The notes under the pieces: model-generated
What the model was told of the DNA's origin: nothing
Databases searched by the model: none
Seen by the model: the letters and a program-made list of their open reading frames with translations, nothing else
Made by a program: the position numbers and the translations under genes
In this document: positions 8,413 through 15,253 of the stretch, piece after piece
Numbering within the stretch: position 1 is the stretch's first letter
Layout: every line of letters begins with the position of its first letter
Assembly (NCBI GenBank): GCA_947623205.1
Contig: CANQGM010000007.1
Span: forward strand, 54,670 to 118,669
DNA length: 64,000 bases
Origin: an uncultured Clostridia bacterium
GTDB lineage: Bacteria; Bacillota; Clostridia; Oscillospirales; Acutalibacteraceae
Direction of reading: 5' to 3'

Positions 8413-8470
8413 GGAAACAGGTGAAAGGGTTAATTCTCTTTCGCCTGTTTTCTTTTTCAGAGAACAGGCG
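8413..8470 (+). terminator. Terminator with a competing downstream arm (attenuator-like)
   Basis: GAAACAGGTGAAAG (8414 on) pairs with CTTTCGCCTGTTTTC (about 8439-8453), followed by a T-run. The middle strand CGCCTGTT (8442-8449) can instead pair perfectly with AACAGGCG at 8463-8470. Two exclusive hairpins sharing one strand is the layout of an attenuator. The simplest reading is a terminator for the sigma-like gene. Confidence 0.55.
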
Positions 8471-8479
8471 TTGCTCTTT

Positions 8480-8866
8480 GAAAATTAAATATCAGCACAT
8501 CAGGTACACTCCTTCTGCTGCCCAAACGGACAAGCCAAATGAGCGAACACCTTAACAGGTCTTTAGGATTCAGACATCGAAAGGCAAATTCAATGACGGC
8601 GATGACAGGCAGAAGGGATAATGATACTTCCGTCCAGTCAAAAGTCGAGCGTGATAAAACCGTCGCAACCAAAGAGGGCGGCTGTGGGAGATCCTCACGG
8701 TGGTGAAATTCCAATGAGGCTATAAATGCAATAGCCGTTTGATGTGTTCCTTGTCGCAGGGTATCGAGGATAAAAAGCGACAATCGGATAGTGTGAAATT
8801 CAGAGCTATCCAAAATGATTGGTATTACCCCGACAGCAGAAGATTTTTAATTTTCTGCTGTCGGGC
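8480..8866 (+). ncRNA. Candidate structured noncoding RNA between sigma-like gene and small ORFs
   Basis: About 390 bp without a convincing gene. It holds a run of short complementary arms: GACGG/CCGTC (8595-8634), CCTCA/TGAGG (8693-8719), GGCTAT/ATAGCC (8718-8736), TTGTCGC/GCGACAA (8751-8783) and GGATAG/CTATCC (8786-8811). It ends in a 13-bp perfect hairpin, CCCGACAGCAGAA/TTCTGCTGTCGGG (8829-8865). Composition is less AT-rich than nearby intergenic DNA. The minus-strand ORF 8457..8813 covers the same stretch but resembles no family I know. An RNA gene or long structured leader fits better. I cannot name an RNA family. Confidence 0.45.
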
Positions 8867-8901
8867 AGTGAAAAATAAATTTTATGAAAGAGGTGTTTTA
8901 A

Positions 8902-9026
8902 TTGGGATTTATTATAGGACTTTTATAGGAACATTTATCGGCGTATGCATTATGTGCATGTGCAATGCAGCGGCAAAAGCTGATGAGCAGATGGAAGATC
9001 ATATAAATGACAAAAACAAAAAATAA
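8902..9026 (+). pseudogene. DUF3789-like small membrane protein, probably frameshifted
   Basis: From TTG 8902 (AGAGGTG upstream) the reading is LGFIIGLL then TAG. One base over, the frame continues as IGTFIGVCIMCMCNAAAKADEQMED to the stop at 9026. Restoring one T in the TTTT run near 8920 would join them into a short hydrophobic protein of the DUF3789 type, which normally accompanies TnpW and recombinases in clostridial elements. The broken state could be decay or a sequencing error in a homopolymer. Confidence 0.5.
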
Positions 9027-9041
9027 GGAACAGGTGGTAAT

Positions 9042-9224
9042 TTGAACGAAAACTATATAAATGAAAATAACATTGATTCTGAACACAAAATAGAATCTGT
9101 TATAAATGACTGTAAGGTCACAATCTACTTTTCTAAAAACAGAAATAACCATGTTGAAAGAAATATTCTTGAAAATCTTTTGGATACATTTGAGAACAGA
9201 ATGAAAGCTCAGATTGGATGCTGA
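9042..9224 (+). CDS. TnpW-like transposon-encoded small protein
   Basis: 60 residues from a TTG start with AGGTGG upstream. The core KVTIYFSKNRNNHVERNILENLL resembles the small TnpW-type proteins found directly before serine recombinases in clostridial integrative elements (a strand with F-S, then a helix). The biochemical role of this family is not established. It lies 91 bp upstream of the broken recombinase. Identification rests on weak similarity plus position. Confidence 0.5.
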   Translation: MNENYINENNIDSEHKIESVINDCKVTIYFSKNRNNHVERNILENLLDTFENRMKAQIGC

Positions 9225-9315
9225 ATTTCATTCAATTTATTTTTGGATTTCGCTGGATATTATAGGAATTATGTAGTATTGTTGGTTTGCAAAAATCGTA
9301 TGAAAGGTTGATGAA

Positions 9316-10743
9316 ATGAAAAGAGTATATTGCTTGTACAGAGTATCAACCAAAGGTCAGGTTGATAAAGACGATATTCCAATGCAGAAAACCTCGTGCA
9401 GAGAATTCGCAGAACGCAACGGCTGGACCATTCTGAAAGAGTTTCAGGAAAAATGCGTGTCGGGCTTCAAGGTGTCGGCAAGCGATCGAGATGCTATTCA
9501 GGATCTGAAAGCCGCCGCAGAAAAGAAAGAATTCGATGTACTCCTTGTCTTTATGTTTGACAGAATAGGCAGAATTGATGATGAAACTCCGTTTGTCGTC
9601 GAATGGTTCATCAAACACGGCATAGAGGTATGGAGCGTTAACGAGGGCGAACATTGTATGGATAATCATGTGGATAAGCTTATGAATTACATACGATTTT
9701 GGCAAGCCAACGGTGAAAGTCAGAAAACGTCAGCTCGTGTTAAAACTCGCCTTAACCAGATGACGATGGACGGCAAATTTACCGGAGGTGTTGCACCATT
9801 CGGTTAAAAACTCATAAAAAGCGGTGAAATTAATAAAAAGGGAAAAGAGCTTATGGACATAGTTATTGACGAAGATGAAGCTCCGATAGTTAAGAAAATA
9901 TTTGAGATGACAGTTAAAGAGGGCTACGGTTCATATCGCATGGCTGACTATCTGAACAGTCACGGAATCAGAACCCATAAAAATAGCAAATTTCAATGTA
10001 ATACGGTTAATCGTATTCTAAAGAACAGGCTGTACTGCGGTTATCTTGTATCAGGCGGTGTTGAATCACCGTATATCGAAAGACTGCATATCATTGATGA
10101 AAATATCTTTGACCAAGCTCAATTTATACTGAAACAACGCTCATCAAAGAATGAAGAAAAACAGCAAATTGCAAGAACCACCAAAGGTAGCACGCTGTTA
10201 TCCGGAAATATATATTGTGCCCACTGCGGTCAGAAGATGGTATAAACAAGCTATATCGACCGATACGACAGAGCAGACGGCAGTCAGTACAGAGTTCGCA
10301 GACAGCGGTATATTTGTACCAATAAAGCGATGAAAAGAGGTGCTTGTGACGGTCAGTCGGCTTATGTAGCGCATAGAATTGACGGTGCCGTGCTTGCAAC
10401 GCTGAGAGAATATCTCGCCAAAATCAAATCAACGCCAAAAGATATAGCACTGGAAAAACGCTACAAATCCGAAATATCGGAGTATAGGAGAAAGCAGTCA
10501 AAGATTGAAAAAGAAATTGAATTAAGTGATATAAAGTACAAGCTTGCCAATCAGCAAAATGCGATGGGTAAGATTGATTTTTATTACTCACAATTCAGAA
10601 CATGGGCAGACGAATTTGACAACTCAACAATGGAGCAGAAGAAAATGATAGCCTGTCAGCTCATCAGAGAGGTAAAAGTCGGTAGAGGTTATGAGATTGA
10701 GATTATCTTTGACCTTAATTATGAGCAATTCTTATCTCTATAA
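9316..10743 (+). pseudogene. Large serine recombinase interrupted by two in-frame TAA codons
   Basis: One frame covers three track ORFs (9316-9807, 9853-10245, 10330-10743), with stops only at TAA 9805-9807 and TAA 10243-10245. The N-terminal resolvase domain has the catalytic-site segment YRVSTKGQ and FMFDRIGR. The first TAA falls after VAPFG, where the family usually has Tyr, so it is one substitution from sense. The recombinase domain, zinc-ribbon half (CAHCGQ) and C-terminal tail EIIFDLNYEQF follow. At about 475 codons the length is near normal. It would have served as integrase of the element that also carries the sigma-like gene. Recoding of the stops is possible but unlikely. Confidence 0.85.
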
Positions 10744-10812
10744 AGCCTAATAGATTGAATTAACAAATTTAGTCTGCTATAATATTTTTAGCTTAGAAGT
10801 AGGTGAACATAT

Positions 10813-11676
10813 ATGAGCGAAGAAAATAAAATACAAATTTTTGAAGATAAAAAAATACGGATTGCGTGGAATGAGTCGGAGGAAGAATGGTATTTTTCCA
10901 TTGTGGATGTAATTGCTGTTTTGACTGACAGTAACGAACCTCGTCGTTACTGGAGTGATCTTAAGCGAAAACTTAAAGCTGAAGGAGCAAATCAGTTGTA
11001 CGAAAATATCGTACAACTGAAAATGCCGTCTCCTAAGGACGGTAAAAATTACAAAACCGATGTTGCAAATACAGAACAGCTTTTAAGATTAATACAGTCA
11101 ATTACGTCGCCAAAAGCTGAACCTTTTAAAATGTGGCTTGCAGAAGTAGGACGTGAGAGAATTGATGAAACCATAGACCCTGAACTTACCATAGAGCGAG
11201 CTCTTGAAACATATCTGAAAAAAGGATATACCAGAGAGTGGATAAATCAAAGACTTCAGGCTATTCAGGTGAGAAAAGAGCTTACTGATGAATGGGATTC
11301 TCGTGGTGTAAAGCAGGGTGTAGAATATGCAATTCTTACTGATGAAATTACAAAAGCATGGTCAGGAATGACAACACGGCAGTATAAAAATCTCAAAGGA
11401 TTGAAAAAGGAAAACTTGAGAGATAATATGAGTACGCTTGAGTTGGTACTAAATATGTTGGCAGAAGCTACTACAACTGAGATTTCCAAAGAGAAAAATC
11501 CTCAGTCTTCTTCTGAAAACAGAAGTGTTGCAAAAGAGGGCGGTGAAGTTGCCGGAAATGCACGAAAAGATATTGAGGAAAGAACGGGAAAACCTGTTAT
11601 TACTTCAAAAAATGCTGTTGATTTTTCAAATCTTATTTCCGATGTAATAGAAAAAGATTTTGATAAAAATGAATAA
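10813..11676 (+). CDS. Bro-N domain protein (BRO family, DinD-like)
   Basis: 287 residues. The N-terminal Bro-N domain (about 8-115) shows KIRIAWNESEEEWYFSIVDV, RRYWSDLKRKL and FKMWLAEVGRERIDE. The C-terminal part (KELTDEWDSRGVK, GLKKENLRDNM) matches the conserved partner region of bacterial BRO/DinD-like proteins. Members occur on phages and islands; DNA binding is inferred for Bro-N, and the cellular role is not settled. It has its own ribosome-binding site, and no partner gene is evident. It is accessory cargo between the broken recombinase and the tyrosine recombinase. Confidence 0.85.
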   Translation: MSEENKIQIFEDKKIRIAWNESEEEWYFSIVDVIAVLTDSNEPRRYWSDLKRKLKAEGANQLYENIVQLKMPSPKDGKNYKTDVANTEQLLRLIQSITSPKAEPFKMWLAEVGRERIDETIDPELTIERALETYLKKGYTREWINQRLQAIQVRKELTDEWDSRGVKQGVEYAILTDEITKAWSGMTTRQYKNLKGLKKENLRDNMSTLELVLNMLAEATTTEISKEKNPQSSSENRSVAKEGGEVAGNARKDIEERTGKPVITSKNAVDFSNLISDVIEKDFDKNE

Positions 11677-11721
11677 AGTATTCTGATTGCCTTGTGAGTT
11701 AAAACGCTCGCAAGGCTTTTA

Positions 11722-12660
11722 TTATATCCCGATTTCAAGTTTGTTTCTCGGATGTTTGGAAGATAGAATATTTTTTTGTTTGTTAATGCTCGTATGTGTG
11801 TAAATCTGTGTTGTAGTAATGGAACTGTGACCAAGCATTTGCTGAATATAGCGTATGTCAACATCCTCTTCGAGCAGTAAAGTGGCAAATGAATGTCGGA
11901 ACATATGCGGCGTAATATGAATAGAAACACCTGCGTTCTTCGAGTAAGTATTTATCATATTGCGAATAGATTGTTCCGAAAGCCTGTTGCACAATCTGTT
12001 AATAAAGAAATAGTTGTAATTATTAAGTTCAAAATTAAATTCCAGGCAGTATTCGTCCAGAAGATTTTGAACATTTTTATTGCAAATCTGAATAAGCCGT
12101 TCTTTTGAGCCTTTACCGTAGATTTTAATTATGTAGTCATTGAAATTGATTTGCTCGGTAGTAAGCGAGCAAAGCTCGGATATTCTCATTCCGGTGGCAA
12201 AGAGTAATTCTAAAATAAGCACATTGCGTAAAGCTGTTTTTTTACCGCAATATGTAGTTTGATTTCTGCATTCCAGATAAGCGTAGTTGATAATTTTTTC
12301 AATGGTTTTCAAAGGAATAGTCTTTGGCAGAAGAAATGGCTCCTTGTATTTTATTTGTATTCTGTGAAAATGATTAATTTCAATCATTTCTTCAATTTCC
12401 AGAAAGTGAAAAAAGGCTTTCAGAGAAGCAATTTTTCGTTTCACACTTTTAGGCTTGTACTTTGAGTGCATAAATTCAATGAATTTTTCAATAGATTTTT
12501 TATCGTTCCAATCGAGGAAATAATCTGATAAAAAGTCTGTATATTGTTTTAAATCAATTGAATATGACTTTATTGTTTTAGTGTCAAGATTTTTTCTGGC
12601 TGTACAAAAATGAAAATATTCCTCTAAAAGATTAATAAAAGTTTTCGAATTTGTTTCCAT
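11722..12660 (-). CDS. Tyrosine recombinase (XerC/D-like)
   Basis: 312 residues from ATG 12660; the track start at 12699 is less likely because AAGGGAG sits about 9 bp before the inner ATG. An N-terminal SAM-like core-binding domain is followed by the catalytic domain. ATGMRISELC holds the first Arg, HMFRHSFATLL the H-x-x-R, and LGHSSITTTQIYTH the His and catalytic Tyr. All tetrad residues look intact. Its 5' end faces a perfect 24-bp inverted-repeat pair that encloses 5.8 kb to the right; the nearer copy is 231 bp away. It is therefore the best candidate for the enzyme inverting that segment. It could instead be an ordinary integrase. Confidence 0.9.
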   Translation of the reverse strand: METNSKTFINLLEEYFHFCTARKNLDTKTIKSYSIDLKQYTDFLSDYFLDWNDKKSIEKFIEFMHSKYKPKSVKRKIASLKAFFHFLEIEEMIEINHFHRIQIKYKEPFLLPKTIPLKTIEKIINYAYLECRNQTTYCGKKTALRNVLILELLFATGMRISELCSLTTEQINFNDYIIKIYGKGSKERLIQICNKNVQNLLDEYCLEFNFELNNYNYFFINRLCNRLSEQSIRNMINTYSKNAGVSIHITPHMFRHSFATLLLEEDVDIRYIQQMLGHSSITTTQIYTHTSINKQKNILSSKHPRNKLEIGI

Positions 12661-12848
12661 TGCATATCGCTCCCTTAAATTTATAAGAAAATTATGCAAC
12701 TTCGCAGGAAAAAAGTCTATTAAAATAAAGCTAAATAGTATATATTTTAGGCACTATATTGTGTTCACAAAATTTCCAACACAATATTATTAGTTAAAGT
12801 GCATAAAAATGTGCAGTGAATTTCTATCACTAAAATTACAAAATGGGG

Positions 12849-12877
12849 TTATAAATTTTGTCATATTATGGTATAAT
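12849..12877 (+). promoter_or_regulatory. Extended -10 promoter pointing into the left inverted repeat
   Basis: TGGTATAAT (12869-12877) is a consensus extended -10 (TGn + TATAAT). The -35 region is weak (TTATAA at 12849-12854), as extended -10 promoters tolerate. The start point would be near 12884, just outside the inverted repeat at 12891, reading rightward into operon A. Confidence 0.65.
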
Positions 12878-12890
12878 ATTCACAATAAGA

Positions 12891-12914
12891 GGATAACTTG
12901 GAATTATCTATTAT
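12891..12914 (+). repeat. Left 24-bp inverted repeat of the putative invertible segment
   Basis: The 24 bp from 12891 are the exact reverse complement of 18670-18693. Inside the repeat, GATAA-CTTGGAA-TTATC gives two 5-bp inverted half-sites around a 7-bp spacer, the form of a tyrosine-recombinase core site. Similarity extends a few bases outward (AATAA on both sides) and stops on the inner side after TATTAT. Confidence 0.85.
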
Positions 12915-12956
12915 CCAAAATATCATAATAACTGTGTGCATATAGCACTTTTAAGT

Positions 12957-13012
12957 TGTCAAAAACAAATACTCATCATACTTTTTGACATAATTTAAAA
13001 TCTAAATATTTA
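12957..13012 (+). promoter_or_regulatory. 9-bp inverted repeat and possible second promoter before operon A
   Basis: TGTCAAAAA (12957-12965) and TTTTTGACA (12982-12990) are perfect inverted arms. The right arm contains TTGACA (12985-12990), and 16 bp later comes TATTTA (13007-13012), a mediocre -10. It may be a repressor site over a weak local promoter. The rest of the 378-bp gap after the recombinase start is AT-rich, with no further signal apart from the extended -10 promoter and left repeat annotated above. Confidence 0.4.
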
Positions 13013-13038
13013 CTTAAAAACGTATTATAGGTGGTACT

Positions 13039-14484
13039 ATGTCGAATCATCATCAATATCAATTTAACAGCAATACACGAAGGCACGCTATATCATATAG
13101 CAACAAAACATTTGATCCGAATAATAAAGATGATAATTTTGAAAATACATCTCTTACACATTCACGATTTCACAATTGTATATTTCCCAAAATTAATTTC
13201 GAAAAAGCCGCTATTACAGGCTCGCTTTTTGAGAACTGTAAATTTATTTGTTGCAATCTAAACGATGCAGATTTAGAGTTTTGTGATTTCAGAGGCTGTG
13301 AGTTCGAGATAAACGTTACAGATGGCACATCTTTCAATAATAGTAATTTTATTAAAACGATTATTAGCGGAGAAAAATTCATCAATTGCACATTCACAGG
13401 GGCATATTTTGATTATTCTACAATCAATAAAATCGGATTGGAGTTTTCAACATTAGAGGGAGCTTGCTTCCAAAAATGCGAATTTTACAACATTGATTGG
13501 AAGAATCTCAATCTGGAATATGTGGAAATAATAAAACCTAAAATGTCTAATGTTGTTCTTCCTTTTCATCAGATTCCCTTTATGTTTGGAATACTACAGT
13601 ACATAGTAACAACAAACGATTCTATTAAAGTTTCCAACGGTGGAGATGATAATGGTACTATTGATAAAAACACATACTTAACAGATGGAATTGAATATCT
13701 GATAAATGAATATAAAAAGCAAAACAACCTTTTTCCTTTAAGCAATATTTATCTTTTTGGTCCTAATACAGACTATAACCAAGCATTTGATTATCTTGCA
13801 AAAGAAATATCAAGTTTAGCATCTGTTAGAGATTTTCGCGGGATAAAGTTTTGCTGCAAGCTGATTTCTGATAGTGAGATTTTTGAACGAAACAAACTCA
13901 ACAAATTATATAAAATTATAACAGGCATAGATCAATCGTTAGATGAAAATAGCCCCGAAATGAAAAGCTTCACCAGAAATATTGGTGATATTCGTCGTAT
14001 TTTATATCGCAAAAAGAAAGTTCCACATATGTCTATTAAATTAAAAACCAATATCGGAATTGAATATAGTATGAGATTTGCGAATCTAATTCACCAGTTT
14101 CAACAAATTGCTAAACCTAATCACTCTGATAGAGTTTTTACATCAATTCAATTATCTAACAACTCCCCATTAATTATTGATGTTTCAGTTGAAGGTGATA
14201 AAACTTATTTTGTACCAATTTTATATAACTTTTTTATCCTTTCAGGGAAATATGATACCAAAGCTTTATCTTTAATTCTGGATAGAAAGAATAATTTGTC
14301 AACATCTATAGACATTCAGCATCAGCCTAGTATTATAGAGTCTATAAAACAAACCACTCAAGCTTTAAAGTTAAATGATATAGATATTGAAATATTAGAG
14401 TATAATATTGAAGGCGTATTTTGGACTGCAAATCAAAATTGTTATGATCTAAACATACAAAAGCAGTTAATTGAACCAATCTAA
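13039..14484 (+). CDS. Pentapeptide-repeat protein with unrecognised C-terminal region (operon A)
   Basis: 481 residues, no signal peptide. About residues 35-170 show A/C-(D/N)-(L/F)-x-x style pentapeptide repeats, for example CNLNDADLEFCDFRGCEF and NSNFIKTIISGEKFINCTF, forming a right-handed beta-helix. The remaining roughly 300 residues match nothing I recognise; they are mixed and soluble in character, with no catalytic motif seen. RBS AGGTGG precedes ATG 13039. The second gene starts 13 bp after its stop, so the two are probably one operon. Pentapeptide proteins include gyrase-protecting mimics and effectors, but no function is assigned. Confidence 0.75.
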   Translation: MSNHHQYQFNSNTRRHAISYSNKTFDPNNKDDNFENTSLTHSRFHNCIFPKINFEKAAITGSLFENCKFICCNLNDADLEFCDFRGCEFEINVTDGTSFNNSNFIKTIISGEKFINCTFTGAYFDYSTINKIGLEFSTLEGACFQKCEFYNIDWKNLNLEYVEIIKPKMSNVVLPFHQIPFMFGILQYIVTTNDSIKVSNGGDDNGTIDKNTYLTDGIEYLINEYKKQNNLFPLSNIYLFGPNTDYNQAFDYLAKEISSLASVRDFRGIKFCCKLISDSEIFERNKLNKLYKIITGIDQSLDENSPEMKSFTRNIGDIRRILYRKKKVPHMSIKLKTNIGIEYSMRFANLIHQFQQIAKPNHSDRVFTSIQLSNNSPLIIDVSVEGDKTYFVPILYNFFILSGKYDTKALSLILDRKNNLSTSIDIQHQPSIIESIKQTTQALKLNDIDIEILEYNIEGVFWTANQNCYDLNIQKQLIEPI

Positions 14485-14497
14485 GGGAAGTGTTATA

Positions 14498-15253
14498 ATG
14501 CGATATCCAGAATTTCGAGATGCTGAATATTCTACAACAAATATACCGACACAAAGCTTTTTTATAACAAATATAAAAAGAATTAAAAAGTATATATTCT
14601 TAATTACTTGTTTTGCTTTAATTGTTTTGGTTTCATTTCATTTTTTTAGTTTAATCTTGTCGGAAACTAAAGAAAGCTATAAATTAAACCTAATTTCGAT
14701 TGGGTCTGCATTAGTTACCGTTTTTTCAGCATTAATCTCTGTATTTACTTTAATAAGTTCAAGTTCTATTAATAAATATGAAGATAATATAAGCTTATTG
14801 CAAACAAGGTATTTGGAAGGAAGAAAAATCTTTAAATGGGAATTTTTAAAAAGAAGTTCCAATTATCTGGCAAAGTCTGTTCAAAAGCATAACTATTATA
14901 TAAGTAGCGCTTGTTATAAGTTGTATAGTGGAGAAACAGATGAAAGCAGCTTGGTAATTGTTGTTCCTATATTAGAAGTAGATTTTTATGATATACCTTG
15001 CATCAGACAGATTTTTAGAATTAAAAAGTTTTTACCGGATTATTTATTATACATTAATGAGGAGCAAAAGAAATATGGTGAATCAGGCTATGATTCTGCG
15101 AAAAAGCCTCCCAATTATTATCTCCCTCTGCCAAATCATTTGATAGCTTTATATAAAAATATCATAATATATAAAGCCGCCAGATTATGCATAGAAATAT
15201 GTTTTTTATTCATTGTTAGCGCTACTTGTATGACTATAATTGGGATGTTTTAG
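14498..15253 (+). CDS. Membrane protein of unknown function (operon A)
   Basis: 251 residues from ATG 14498, which has AAGGGAAG upstream; the track start 14471 lies inside the previous gene. There are two N-terminal membrane segments (IFLITCFALIVLVSFHFFSL, and SIGSALVTVFSALISVFTLI), a cytosolic middle region rich in Lys, Tyr and Asn, and a third segment at the C-terminus ending in the stop. The fold is not recognised. A two-helix-plus-soluble-domain layout recalls SLATT-type effector proteins, but I cannot confirm that family. Its last 20 bp overlap the 3' end of the opposing radical-SAM gene. Confidence 0.65.
   Translation: MRYPEFRDAEYSTTNIPTQSFFITNIKRIKKYIFLITCFALIVLVSFHFFSLILSETKESYKLNLISIGSALVTVFSALISVFTLISSSSINKYEDNISLLQTRYLEGRKIFKWEFLKRSSNYLAKSVQKHNYYISSACYKLYSGETDESSLVIVVPILEVDFYDIPCIRQIFRIKKFLPDYLLYINEEQKKYGESGYDSAKKPPNYYLPLPNHLIALYKNIIIYKAARLCIEICFLFIVSATCMTIIGMF

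Noticed and set aside
8457-8813. 118-residue minus-strand ORF
   Set aside because: It covers the hairpin-rich segment, has no ribosome-binding site or family resemblance that I recognise, and its frame is better explained as a shadow of a structured RNA.
7758-8865. Similar GACAG-type hairpins at 7758-7798 and 8829-8865 as element ends
   Set aside because: The arms share only a short core and both work as terminators. No target duplication or matching ends were found.
9805-10245. Stop-codon recoding (TAA as sense) in the broken recombinase
   Set aside because: Neighbouring genes end normally in TAA, so a general reassignment is excluded. Two substitutions in a mobile-element gene are the simpler explanation.
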